DNA of 47,815 bases from SIG223 sp964442785 (lineage in GTDB: Bacteria > Bacillota_I > Bacilli_A > RFN20 > DUOF01). The DNA lies in assembly GCA_964442785.1 (NCBI GenBank), contig CAYTZW010000005.1, forward strand, positions 1 to 47,815, given 5' to 3'. Position 1 is the first letter of the stretch. Every line of letters starts with the position of its first letter. Below the pieces are notes generated by a model. The model was not told the DNA's origin. It saw only the letters and a list, made by a program, of their open reading frames with translations, and made no database searches. Below are positions 25,421-35,000 of the stretch, piece by piece. The position numbers were made by a program, and so were the translations under genes.

Positions 25421-25471
25421 GTTTTCAAAGTGTATTTTGAAAAGTGCTTGAAAATTATAAGTTTTCAAAGT
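25421..25471 (+). repeat. Repeated and palindromic TTTTCAAA sites before ATPase copy 2
   Basis: GTTTTCAAAGT occurs at 25421-25431 and again at 25461-25471, 40 bases apart. The first also forms an inverted repeat with TTTGAAAA at 25436-25443. The block ends 25 bases before the start codon and is a candidate operator. Confidence 0.5.
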
Positions 25472-25495
25472 ACAATTTTAGTGGTGAGGTATATT

Positions 25496-26698
25496 ATGAT
25501 AGCAAGAGAAAGATATATTGAAAAAATAAAATCCTACAAAGATATGCAACTTATCAAAGTTATAACAGGTATAAGAAGATGTGGTAAATCTACATTACTT
25601 AAAATGTATAAAGATGAATTGATAAAAAGTGGAGTTAACCAAAATCAAATAACCTTTATAAACCTTGAAGAAAAAGAAAATGAAAAACTAAAAAATGTAA
25701 ATACATTATACGACTTTCTAAAATCAAGGCTAATTCCAAACAAAATGAATTACATCTTTATAGATGAAGTCCAAGAATGCAAAGACTTTCAAATTGCAGT
25801 GGATAGTTTGTTTGTAAAAGACAATGTTGACATATATATAACTGGTTCTAATGCCCATATGCTTTCAGGGGAACTTGCAACACTGCTTTCTGGTAGATAT
25901 GTAACAATAGAAGTTTTGCCTTTGTCTTTTGAAGAATATTTGCAAGGTGTAGGAACTGATAATATTGAAAAAATATATAGAGATTATGTAAAGTTTGGTT
26001 CATTTCCATTTATACTACAATTTAAAGGGAATGAAGAACAAATACAAAATTATTTAGACGGACTATATAACACAATTTTCAAAAAAGATATTATTAGAAG
26101 AAACAAGATATCTAACGAAGAAGCCCTTGAAAATGTAACAAAATTTGTCTTTGACAATATTGGGAACTTAATAACAAGTAAAAAAATAAGTGATATACTT
26201 ACATCAAATAATCAAAAAGTATCACAACCAACAGTAGAAGGTTATTTAAAAGCACTTGTAGATAGTTACTTTGTTTACAAAGTTACAAGATTTGATGTTA
26301 AAGGTAAACAACATTTAAAATCAATGGCAAAATATTATGTAACGGACTTAGGAATGAGAAATTATTTGCTTGGCTATAAAAACACCGATAGAGGATTTAT
26401 CCTTGAAAATATTGTTTATCTTGAACTTATAAGGCGAGGATATAAAGTATTCATTGGCAAGGTGGATAATGGTGAAATTGATTTTGTTGCACAAAAAGGT
26501 TCGGAAACAATATACATTCAAGTTGCTGAAAGCATACAAGATGAAAAAACATTTGAAAGAGAAATGAAACCTTTAAAAGCGGTAAAAGACTTTAATCAAA
26601 GAGTGATTATAACTACTGACTATGATATTAATGAGTCATACAATGGAATAAAACATATCAATATCTTTGATTTTCTATTAGGAAAAAAGTCTATCTAA
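25496..26698 (+). CDS. AAA ATPase with DUF4143 domain (copy 2)
   Basis: 400 residues from ATG 25496, chosen because GTGAGGT lies five bases upstream; the longer upstream frame lacks a site. Walker A GIRRCGKSTLL, Walker B YIFIDEVQEC, a sensor-like ITGSNAHMLSGE, a winged-helix region, and a C-terminal DUF4143 domain (YLELIRRGYKVFIGKV...GEIDFVAQKGS). It aligns along its full length with the ATPase encoded at 23601-24794, starting with a similar N-terminus (RERYIEKIKSYKDMQLIKV versus RPDYLEKIKPFIDVKLVKI), but differs at enough positions to be an old or independently acquired copy. It lies just upstream of the rpsD promoter, in the same direction. Confidence 0.88.
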   Translation: MIARERYIEKIKSYKDMQLIKVITGIRRCGKSTLLKMYKDELIKSGVNQNQITFINLEEKENEKLKNVNTLYDFLKSRLIPNKMNYIFIDEVQECKDFQIAVDSLFVKDNVDIYITGSNAHMLSGELATLLSGRYVTIEVLPLSFEEYLQGVGTDNIEKIYRDYVKFGSFPFILQFKGNEEQIQNYLDGLYNTIFKKDIIRRNKISNEEALENVTKFVFDNIGNLITSKKISDILTSNNQKVSQPTVEGYLKALVDSYFVYKVTRFDVKGKQHLKSMAKYYVTDLGMRNYLLGYKNTDRGFILENIVYLELIRRGYKVFIGKVDNGEIDFVAQKGSETIYIQVAESIQDEKTFEREMKPLKAVKDFNQRVIITTDYDINESYNGIKHINIFDFLLGKKSI

Positions 26699-26771
26699 TA
26701 ACAACATTTTCATCAAAACTTTCAAAAATAATTAACGAATTCACAAATATTAAACTAGAAAAGAAAAAAAG

Positions 26772-26800
26772 TTGACATCTTATCTATAAATAGATAAAAT
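26772..26800 (+). promoter_or_regulatory. rpsD promoter with a palindrome in the spacer
   Basis: Perfect TTGACA (26772-26777), 17-base spacer, TAAAAT (26795-26800). The spacer and part of the -10 form an 8-bp perfect inverted repeat, TTATCTAT-AA-ATAGATAA (26780-26797). Confidence 0.85.
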
Positions 26801-26806
26801 ATTAGA

Positions 26807-26952
26807 GCATAGTAGCAGCATCTAAATGATAAAGCAATGCGTTAAGAATAAAGGCTAGAAGTAGTGAGGCTGCATCACGAAACTATTGTCTTAACACCCT
26901 GTTTTATTGATTTAGACCTTATATGCAATTTAGACATAAGGAGGAAAAAAGA
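26807..26952 (+). promoter_or_regulatory. Structured 5' leader of rpsD (candidate S4 autoregulatory RNA)
   Basis: The leader is about 146 bases long. GTTAAGA (about 26839) pairs with TCTTAAC (about 26890), and inside this a GTGA-TCAC hairpin lies within AGTAGTGAGG...ATCACGAAACTATT. Firmicutes rpsD is known to be controlled by S4 binding to its own leader, and position and size fit. The match to the known consensus was not tested. Confidence 0.6.
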
Positions 26953-27561
26953 ATGTCAAGATATACTGGACCTAAATGGAAAATTTCTAGAAGACTTGGT
27001 TTTTCAATTCTAGAAACCGGTGAAGAATTACAAAAGAGAAACTATGGACCTGGTCAACACGGAGTCGATAGAAAAAAGAAACCATCTGAATATGGTAAAC
27101 AATTACAAGAAAAACAAAAAGTAAGATTAATGTATGGAGTAAATGAAAAACAATTTAGAAGATTATTCACTCTTGCAAAAAAATCTGATGAAGTAACAGG
27201 ATTTGCTTTCTTAAAAATATTAGAAAGCAGATTAGACAACATCGTTTATCGTATGGGTATGGCAAGAACTAGACAAGGTGCTAGACAACTTGTTAACCAC
27301 GGACACATTACTGTAAATGGTAAAAAAGTTAATATTCCTTCATATTTAACAAAAGTTGGAGATGTAATAGCTTTAAAAGAATCTTCTAAAAACTTACAAG
27401 TAGTTAAAGAAGCATTAGAAGCAAATGTATCACTTGTTAAATTCGTAACTTTCAATCCAGAGAAAAAAGAAGGAACAATCCTTCGTACTCCAGAAAGAAA
27501 CGAATTAAATCAAGAAATTGATGAAAACCTAATCGTTGAATTCTACAACCGTTTAGACTAA
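26953..27561 (+). CDS. rpsD: 30S ribosomal protein S4
   Basis: 202 residues from ATG 26953, with a strong AAGGAGG eight bases upstream; the longer frame starting at 26923 is rejected because it would begin before this site. The sequence shows the S4 N-terminal region without zinc cysteines (SRYTGPKWKISRRLG), GPGQHG, and the S4 RNA-binding domain (RLDNIVYRMGMARTRQGARQ followed by LVNHGHITVNGKKVNIPSY). S4 is a primary 16S rRNA-binding assembly protein and represses its own gene. It is monocistronic here, ending at a bidirectional terminator. Confidence 0.98.
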   Translation: MSRYTGPKWKISRRLGFSILETGEELQKRNYGPGQHGVDRKKKPSEYGKQLQEKQKVRLMYGVNEKQFRRLFTLAKKSDEVTGFAFLKILESRLDNIVYRMGMARTRQGARQLVNHGHITVNGKKVNIPSYLTKVGDVIALKESSKNLQVVKEALEANVSLVKFVTFNPEKKEGTILRTPERNELNQEIDENLIVEFYNRLD

Positions 27562-27570
27562 TAAAGATTT

Positions 27571-27609
27571 AAAAAAAGGAGAAATGATAAAATTTCATTT
27601 CTCTTTTTT
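27571..27609. terminator. Bidirectional terminator between rpsD and the EamA transporter
   Basis: GAGAAATGA (27579-27587) and TCATTTCTC (27595-27603) form a 9-bp stem, with seven A before and six T after it. Confidence 0.87.
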
Positions 27610-27617
27610 AATACCTT

Positions 27618-28532
27618 TTAATAATAAAATTCGTTTTCTTCTTCATCAATTAAATCTTTACTAACTAAAACAATATTAGCAAGAAGAATTAATCCACAAC
27701 CAATCCATTGAATTTTTAAAACTTCCTTATTTAAAATCATTGCTAAGGTTATTGTACTTAAAGCAGGACTTAACATCAAAACGATGCTGGCTTTATTACA
27801 ACCAATAATCTCAACACCTTTATAAAAGGTAAATACAAAACCGACATCAACTATTAAAGCTAATAACAAAATAGTAAAAATAGAAGTATTATCAATAGTT
27901 TTAATAATTGCTAACTCTTTAGTATTTAATAAAATAATTGTATAGAAAATAGTTAAGAATATTCCAATTATAAGAAAAGTATCTTTAATATTAAGATTTT
28001 CTTCTTGCTTACGATAATAGGTTAAATAAGCAGCCCAAATCAAAGCTCCAATAGTAACATATATCAAATGATAATCATAACTGGTGGAAATGCTAAAATC
28101 ATTAGAAATAATTAAATAAACACCAACGATTGCTAAAACTACAACTACAGAACCAACTAAATTAAACATTGTGTTTCTTTCTTCTTTAAAAAGCATACTT
28201 GTCATCATAATAATAAAAATAGGAAGCATTCCATTATTCATAAACTCAGTCATTTGATTTTTTTCTACTCCTAAGCAGAAAAATATGGTGGAAATCGATA
28301 AAATAAAGCCAAGAATTAAAGATTCTTTTATCAATGTAGGTTTATGAATTTCTTTTTCTTCCTTTTTCGTGGTAATTTTAATAATCATTAAACATAAGGT
28401 TGCAACAACAATCCTTAAATAAGCAAGAATAGTAAGTGGTATTTTTTCCAGTAAAGAATCATTCAAGGCCGGCTGATAGGCTAATAACAAAACTGATATT
28501 CCTACTAAAATATAACCTTTTCTTAATTTCAT
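27618..28532 (-). CDS. EamA/DMT-family transporter
   Basis: 304 residues with about ten hydrophobic segments in two similar halves, the pattern of the drug/metabolite transporter superfamily. Typical EamA features include the N-terminal KGYILVGISVLLLAYQPA, an export-type MTEFMNNGMLPIFIIMMTSM stretch in the first half, and a second half ending in SIVLMLSPALSTITLAMILN followed by IQWIGCGLILLANIVLV. Members export amino acids, metabolites or drugs; the substrate cannot be predicted. ATG at 28532 has AAGGTGG five bases upstream. The acidic C-terminus (KDLIDEEENEFYY) is cytoplasmic. It is divergent from the 91-aa gene. Confidence 0.9.
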   Translation of the reverse strand: MKLRKGYILVGISVLLLAYQPALNDSLLEKIPLTILAYLRIVVATLCLMIIKITTKKEEKEIHKPTLIKESLILGFILSISTIFFCLGVEKNQMTEFMNNGMLPIFIIMMTSMLFKEERNTMFNLVGSVVVVLAIVGVYLIISNDFSISTSYDYHLIYVTIGALIWAAYLTYYRKQEENLNIKDTFLIIGIFLTIFYTIILLNTKELAIIKTIDNTSIFTILLLALIVDVGFVFTFYKGVEIIGCNKASIVLMLSPALSTITLAMILNKEVLKIQWIGCGLILLANIVLVSKDLIDEEENEFYY

Positions 28533-28575
28533 ACTACCACCTTACTTTTCTTTATTATACTTATTTTTGCCCCTT

Positions 28576-28619
28576 TTGTCCACATATGAACGTATATGAA
28601 TAGATTTATATGTGAATAA
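28576..28619. promoter_or_regulatory. Inverted pair of DnaA-box-like sites
   Basis: TTGTCCACA (28576-28584) faces TGTGAATAA (28611-28619, reverse complement TTATTCACA). The shared core gives a perfect inverted repeat CACATAT...ATATGTG (28581-28587 and 28608-28614). It lies between divergent genes, 79 bases before the 91-aa gene. Confidence 0.45.
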
Positions 28620-28654
28620 GTGTTAAATTTTTAACAACACGAGGTGAAGAAAAA

Positions 28655-28930
28655 ATGGTAAAAAAAGATTATGAAACAATTCTTTCGACATCAATAGAAG
28701 AAATCAATAACTTACTTAATATTGCATTAAAACATAAAAAAAAATTAGAAATAAAAAAAGACTTAAATGGAGAAGAAAAAAAGGAATATGACCTTTTATT
28801 AAAATACATTCATAGTCTTAATATTATTTTAGTCTACAAACAACAAAGTACCGATTTATCTTTAGAAACATTATCTAATGAAACCTCTAAAGCAATCGAT
28901 ATTATAATTAAAAGTGATTACAATAATTAA
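28655..28930 (+). CDS. Unknown 91-aa helical protein
   Basis: ATG at 28655 follows CGAGGTGA. The protein is charged, soluble and predicted to be mostly helical, with the phrases SIEEINNLLNIALKHKKK and EEKKEYDLLLKYIHSLNIIL suggesting a helical hairpin, then a polar C-terminal helix. No motif is recognised. The stop overlaps the convergent flavoprotein gene's stop by four bases (TTAA), so no terminator fits between them. Upstream lies an inverted pair of TCCACA-type sites shared with the surface protein genes, which is its most suggestive regulatory feature. Confidence 0.6.
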   Translation: MVKKDYETILSTSIEEINNLLNIALKHKKKLEIKKDLNGEEKKEYDLLLKYIHSLNIILVYKQQSTDLSLETLSNETSKAIDIIIKSDYNN

Positions 28931-30105
28931 AGAATATTATTTGCGATAACAAAAGCACAAATCCACGCAAAAGAGAGATTAAAGCCACCGCATTCTCCGT
29001 CTATATCCAAGACTTCACCACCCACAAAAATAGAAGGGTGGTTTTTTAATTGCAACTTTTCATTAACTTCACTAATATCAATTCCACCACACATTATTTG
29101 AGCATTATTATAATCATTAAAGGAAACTATATGAAAAGAAAAATGACTTATTAAATTAACTAATTGATTAATTTGAGAAATGCTAATATCTTTTAATTTC
29201 ACATCTTCAAGATGACTAAGTCTAGTTAAAACTTTTGCTAATTGTTTAGGAAAAAGTCCATTTAAAGTTTTTTCCACTAACATAAAAGGCATTTTATCTT
29301 TTAAATCTAAAAACCAATTTACAAGTTCTTCTTTTTCCTTATCAGGACACAAATTCAATTCCACTAGACTATTTCTATTAACATATCGAGAACACGAAAA
29401 AATAACAATTCCTGATAAAGAATCATCTTTAAATAAAACCTCTCCAGCATTTTGATAAACCATTAAGCCATTATGAAGAACTTTGACTTTTACTTTCATT
29501 CTTAAACCACTAAGAAGTTTTATAAACTTTTCTTCTACCTTTAAAGATACAAGCCCAGGATTATCCGCAACAAAACGAAGATTCAAAGGTTTTAAAAAAC
29601 TATCATCATATTCCTTAACACGAGCTTTACCGCCAATAGAAACAATTATTTTATCCATTGTAAACTCATCATTTAAAAGATACTTATTTCCCTTTGTTTT
29701 AAGAGAGAAAATTTTACAATTAGAATGAATATAGACACCTTTATTCTCTAAATGATAAAGCAAAACCTCTAAAAATGAAGCCGCACTTTCACTGTAAGGA
29801 TAAATCCTTCCTTCATTATCAAATTTACTTAAAATACCTAAAGAAGCAAAAAAATCCAAGATAGAATTAGTGTTATATTTTTCCAAAAGAGGTTTCACAA
29901 AATCACAATGATTATAATAAGAAGAATCTAAATTAAAATTACTAAAATTACATTTTCCATTTCCAGTTTGTAAAATCTTTTTTCCTACTTTTTCTTCTTG
30001 TTCAAATAAATGAACTTCAACTTTTTCTCCATATTTTTCTTTTATTCTAATAGCAGAAGCAATTCCACAAGCACCTGCTCCAATAATACCTATTTTCAAA
30101 ATCAT
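28927..30105 (-). CDS. NAD(P)/FAD-dependent oxidoreductase, HI0933/BaiN-like flavoprotein
   Basis: 392 residues from ATG 30105; two upstream GTG codons are possible and the ribosome-binding site (AAGTGGTG) is unusually close, so the start is uncertain by a few codons. The N-terminal Rossmann motif GIIGAGACGIASAI binds FAD. KVGKKILQTGNGKCNFSN is the signature of the HI0933 family. The C-terminal CGGIDISEVNEK and GGEVLDIDGECGGFNLSFAW segments complete the FAD site. The family is widespread but poorly characterised; BaiN acts on bile acid intermediates in some clostridia, which cannot be assumed here. It is convergent with the 91-aa gene and downstream of the typA terminator. Confidence 0.88.
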   Translation of the reverse strand: MILKIGIIGAGACGIASAIRIKEKYGEKVEVHLFEQEEKVGKKILQTGNGKCNFSNFNLDSSYYNHCDFVKPLLEKYNTNSILDFFASLGILSKFDNEGRIYPYSESAASFLEVLLYHLENKGVYIHSNCKIFSLKTKGNKYLLNDEFTMDKIIVSIGGKARVKEYDDSFLKPLNLRFVADNPGLVSLKVEEKFIKLLSGLRMKVKVKVLHNGLMVYQNAGEVLFKDDSLSGIVIFSCSRYVNRNSLVELNLCPDKEKEELVNWFLDLKDKMPFMLVEKTLNGLFPKQLAKVLTRLSHLEDVKLKDISISQINQLVNLISHFSFHIVSFNDYNNAQIMCGGIDISEVNEKLQLKNHPSIFVGGEVLDIDGECGGFNLSFAWICAFVIANNIL

Positions 30106-30124
30106 CACCACTTAAATTATATCA

Positions 30125-30156
30125 TAAAAAAGCAGGAATTAACTATTTTTCCTGCT
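30125..30156 (-). terminator. Intrinsic terminator straddling the typA stop
   Basis: AGCAGGAA (30131-30138) and TTCCTGCT (30149-30156) form an 8-bp stem containing the stop codon in its loop; on the minus strand it runs into TTTTTT. Confidence 0.85.
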
Positions 30157-31962
30157 ATCAAATTTCTTTCTAAGTTCCGTATTTAAAATTTTCTTCCTAA
30201 GTCTAATATTCTTAGGGGTAATTTCTACAAGTTCATCTTCATTAATATAATCTAAACAAGTTTCCAAACTCATCAAACGATATTTTTTCAAAACTACAGT
30301 GCTATCTTTATTAGAACTTCTTTGATTAGACAATGCCTTTGCCTTAGCAACATTAACAGCCAAGTCTTCTTCACGATTACATTCTCCAACAATTTGACCT
30401 TCATAAACATCAACACCAGGTCCAATAAATAAAACTCCACGGTCTTCTATTTGTCCAATACCATAAGCAGTAGATTTACCATTTTCGGTTGCTACTAAAA
30501 CTCCAAGTTTTCTTTCTCCTACTCCAGTAGTAGTATCCATTGCTCTAAAATCGGTAAAATAATGTGATAACATTCCATATCCTTTGGTAGAAGTCATAAA
30601 TTCCGTGTTAAATCCAATTAAGCCACGAGAAGGCATTGTATAAATAAGTCTAGTCATATTTTGATGTTGACTCATAGATTCCAAACTTCCCTTACGAGAA
30701 CCAATTAATTCCATAACAGGTCCTACTGTATCTTCAGGAATATCAACTTGAACATACTCATAAGGTTCACAAAGAACTCCTTCAATCTCTTTTGTAATTA
30801 CTTGAGGTCTAGAAACTTGGAACTCAAATCCTTCTCTACGCATATTTTCAATTAAAATTGATAAGTGCAATTCTCCCCTTGCTTTAATCAGCCAAGCTTC
30901 AGAAGAAGAATCATCTTTTTCAACTTTTAAACTAACATCTTTTTGCATTTCCTTAAATAATCTAGCTTCAAGTTTACTAGCCGTAACGGCTTTTCCATCA
31001 AGTCCTGCAAAAGGAGAAGTATTGGTGCTAAAAGTCATTTGAACAGTTGGCTCATCAATTTTAAAGACTGGTAAAGCTTCTTCATAGCCTACTTCACAAA
31101 TAGTATCTCCTACTCCAATATCTTCAAGACCAGCAACAGCAACAATATCTCCTGCTTCAGCACTTTCGATTTCTATTCTTCTTAAACCTAAAAATCCATA
31201 TAATTTTTGAATTCTAAATTTAGTAGTAGTTCCATTAGTTCTTAAACAAGAAACATAATCATTAACGTGAATTACACCTTGAGCAACTCTACCAATACCA
31301 ATTCTTCCAAAATAATCATTATAGTCTAATAAAGCAGGTTGAAATTGCAGATGTTTATGGCTATCACCTTTAGGATCAGGAATTTCCTTTAAAATCATAT
31401 CTAAAATATAATTCATTGTGTTTTCTTGGTCAGCAGGATTAGGACTTAAACTAGAAGTTCCTGCTAATCCTGAAGCATAAACGACTTCAAAATCAAGTTG
31501 TTCATCTTCTGCTCCAAGTTCCATAAATAATTCTAAAACTTCATCAATAACTTCTTTTGGTCTAGCAGCATCTCTATCAATTTTATTAATAACTACGATA
31601 GGTTTCACCTTTGCTTCTAAAGCTTTCTTTAAAACAAATCTAGTTTGAGGCATAGGACCTTCAAAAGCATCAACAATAAGCAAAACACCGTCAACCATAT
31701 TCATTATTCTTTCAACTTCACCACCAAAATCAGCGTGGCCTGGAGTATCCATAATATTAATTTTGTAATCTTTATAATGAATGGCAGTAGTCTTGGCTAA
31801 AATAGTAATTCCTCTTTCTTTCTCTAAATCATTACTATCCATTGCTCTTTCAGCAATCTTTTCCCTTTCATTTAAAGTATCCGATTGTTTCAATAGTTGG
31901 TCAACCAAGGTAGTTTTTCCGTGGTCAACGTGTGCAATAATTGCAACATTTTTAATTTTCAT
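30139..31962 (-). CDS. typA: Ribosome-associated translational GTPase TypA/BipA
   Basis: 607 residues, the standard length. GTPase motifs are intact: G1 AHVDHGKTTLVD, G2 region ERGITILAKTT, G3 DTPGHADFGGEV, G4 NKIDRDAARP. Elongation-factor-like domains II, III and V follow, then the BipA-specific C-terminal domain, ending in a basic tail. TypA binds the 70S ribosome at the EF-G site and helps large-subunit assembly and growth under stress. ATG at 31962 follows AAGGGTGAT. A TATAAT promoter precedes it. It is transcribed alone, bounded by its own terminator. Confidence 0.97.
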   Translation of the reverse strand: MKIKNVAIIAHVDHGKTTLVDQLLKQSDTLNEREKIAERAMDSNDLEKERGITILAKTTAIHYKDYKINIMDTPGHADFGGEVERIMNMVDGVLLIVDAFEGPMPQTRFVLKKALEAKVKPIVVINKIDRDAARPKEVIDEVLELFMELGAEDEQLDFEVVYASGLAGTSSLSPNPADQENTMNYILDMILKEIPDPKGDSHKHLQFQPALLDYNDYFGRIGIGRVAQGVIHVNDYVSCLRTNGTTTKFRIQKLYGFLGLRRIEIESAEAGDIVAVAGLEDIGVGDTICEVGYEEALPVFKIDEPTVQMTFSTNTSPFAGLDGKAVTASKLEARLFKEMQKDVSLKVEKDDSSSEAWLIKARGELHLSILIENMRREGFEFQVSRPQVITKEIEGVLCEPYEYVQVDIPEDTVGPVMELIGSRKGSLESMSQHQNMTRLIYTMPSRGLIGFNTEFMTSTKGYGMLSHYFTDFRAMDTTTGVGERKLGVLVATENGKSTAYGIGQIEDRGVLFIGPGVDVYEGQIVGECNREEDLAVNVAKAKALSNQRSSNKDSTVVLKKYRLMSLETCLDYINEDELVEITPKNIRLRKKILNTELRKKFDSRKNS

Positions 31963-31987
31963 AACATCACCCTTTAACGACTTTGTA

Positions 31988-31993
31988 ATTATA
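31988..31993 (-). promoter_or_regulatory. -10 element of typA
   Basis: Minus strand TGGTATAATTAC: perfect TATAAT with an extended TGG, 25 bases before the typA start; TTGTAT 16 bases further upstream is a possible -35. Confidence 0.6.
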
Positions 31994-32035
31994 CCACTTT
32001 TTTTGTTTCATACAATACAATTATTTTTCTATTCA

Positions 32036-32065
32036 CAAAATAAGGAATACATTTAAGCATTCCTT
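32036..32065 (-). terminator. Weak terminator after the 1391-aa protein gene
   Basis: AAGGAAT (32042-32048) and ATTCCTT (32059-32065) form a 7-bp stem overlapping the stop codon; on the minus strand the following tract is only ATTTTG. Confidence 0.45.
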
Positions 32066-35000
32066 ATTCTTCATCTTCATCATTTTCTTCATCTGCTTCT
32101 GGTTCATCTTCATCTACTTCTGTTTCATCTTCTTCCTCTTGTTTTCTTAATAATTTTTTCTTTAATTGTTCAAGTTTTTCTTTTCTTGCTTTGGCTTTTT
32201 TTGCCATTTTTTCAGCTTTTTTAGCTTTATCTGCTGCCTTTTTCACCTTAATAAATTTACTCAAATAGAAATATAACCAAATGCAAAGAACTACAAGTCC
32301 TATAGCAAGACCAACAAAGAAAAGAATTAAAACAGCAGCAACGATAATTTCTAAAGCATTAGCCTCATCTTCATCTTCATCATCGGTAACAATTAAATTA
32401 GAACTTCCAACAATTTCTTGAGATGACAAATTACCTTCTATATCTCTTTCAATAGTAATTGTTTCAGTTTTAACATTACCATAATTATCTTCAATTACAA
32501 ATGTATAAGTGCCTTCATCAGTAAAGACTAAACCATTTTCGATATCGGTATTACCATCAATATTTTCTCTATTCAACAATAAAGTTTCACTTGAAATAAC
32601 ACTACCACCATAAATAGAAAATGACTTAAGGTTGTCTTGATCATCAAAAGGAAGTAATTGAACCACAAATTCATCCTTTTTATTACTAGCAGAGAGTGCA
32701 TATTTAATATCAGGAGCAACAGTATCAAAATAGACAATTTTTTCCGTAACGGTAGTTTCATAAACTCCACTAGTTAATATATCTTGACTTGTACTTCTAT
32801 ACTCTTTTCCTTCTTGATTAGTAGCAGATACAACAACAAACAACCTATCATTATATAAAGGTTCTCCCTTTTCTATTTTAGCATTAATTTGAGTTTCCGC
32901 ATTACTTGGAAGATATCCAGTACAATCTAATGAATTATCACTATCTTTAGAACATTGAATACTTCCACCACCTATAGAGGCAGTAGAGACTTTTCCTGTC
33001 GTTTTATTAATCGGATAAAAAGTAACATTATATCCTGACGGCTCAATAGAAGAAGTAGAATTAGTATTGGTAATCTTAATATTGAAAACCCCTCTACCTT
33101 CATTTAAATTAGACCAATATCCTGTGCTATCTCTATTAACACTAATATCAAAAGTATATGAATCAGCACTTTTAACTATGGTAGCAATTTTAGTAGCATA
33201 ATATTTTTTGCCTTCCGTTGTTGTAACATAGCTATCGCTAATGGTTAATTTAGTAGAAGAAAAATCTTCTATTTGGTATATTTCAATTGTATTTGCATTA
33301 CTATTATCAGAAAATTCTAAAAGATTAAACATAGAAGTAATTTGCTTATTTTTGTCATCAATACCTAACATTTGAATATGTTTTATTTCTGTTCCACATT
33401 CTTTAGTTGAAGAATAGCAACTTGTATAAATAAGAGGATAAACTAGTCTATCAGACAATGACGATATATTGTGATTAATAGTTATTTTATTAGTTAATTG
33501 TTCGCTTGAATTAAGAGCAATCGTTTCTCCTTGTTTATAAATTACTCCACCAACATCTAATGTATACCTAACATCTTCAAAATTCAAATATGCTTTTTGA
33601 GTATATTCAAATCCTCCAGTAGTTTTAACATATGCATAAATGTAAGGCCAATTCTTTAAAGCGTTAATATCATAATAATATTTTAAAATATTTTTGATAT
33701 AAGAAGGCCAATAAGCTTCAAAATCTACTATAACAGCATCATATTGTTCATATCCAGTTTTTGAGGATTTGACAAGTTTATATTGGTCAAAATCATTTTC
33801 TAATAAATGTGCACTACTTGTAGCACTTCCAATTACGGCATTTTTATAGCCATAGTAAAACTTTATTTCTGAAACATTAGTTTTTGTAGTATCTACAATC
33901 GCTTGAAAACTAATTTTGTCATAAGTATTTTCAACTAATAAAGAAATAATATTCTCTCCTTCAGATATTTTAATATTGTAGTATTCACTAACTTCAACAC
34001 CTAAATTATCTTCAACGGTAACTTTAACTCGATACACTTCAGTTCGATAAGATAACGAAAATTGTTTAGTTTTATCAGTTTTATAATCTAGTATGTTTTC
34101 AATAAATGAGTCATCACTATCAACTAAAACTACTGTAATGTTTTTAATACCTACTTCATTATTAGTGGTACTTACTTCAAAATAAACTGTTTTTTGATAG
34201 TTATATTCATTAGTTTTACTTGTAGATAAAGCTTCATTATTTTTAGTATCTTTAACAACAATTTCAATTTGTTGTGAATTACTTAAAATGAGTTCTTTTT
34301 CATTAATGTTACCAGCGTTATCTTCAACTTGATATAAAATAACGATTTTAGATTCCGAAACACTACCTACTACAAATTTTGTCAACTTAACTCCCGACAT
34401 TGCATCATATGGTTGGGAGTGGTTCTTATCATTTGTTATTTTAAATACATTTGTTATTTCCAATCCTTCGAAATTCTTTATCCCATCATATAAACTTTTT
34501 AATTTTTCTTCAGTTATAATAATATTGATTTTACTTTCATAAGCATCACAATCAATAGGCATCTCTAATATTGAAGTGATGCTAGTATCCACAAATTCAA
34601 TAGAACCACAGAAAGGTTTTTCATTATCTATCATAAAATAATATTCCGTATATTTTCCAAAAATATCTTTCGCTATTATCTTATATTTTCCTGATTCTTT
34701 AAAAACATAATTTTTAAGTTTAATTGAATTATATAAAGTCCAAGAGTTATCTTTTCCTTTATAAATCTCAGTAGTTATAGTTGAATTATAACTACTATCT
34801 ACAATATCAAACTTAACGCCCGCTTTAAATAAATTCCATTTTATTCCATCTTTATCCAAAATATTTTCTTTTTCCGATGGAGATACGATAGGTATATCAT
34901 TATCAATATATAGATATGATGTATTAGTAAAAACAGTTACTAAATCGTCTGCTTCATCTAAATAAAATAATTTTTTGGAAGAAATAGGATCGCCAGTCCA

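Noticed and set aside
2753..28584. Replication origin from DnaA boxes
   Set aside because: Boxes are single and kilobases apart, and there is no dnaA, dnaN or clustered A+T unwinding region.
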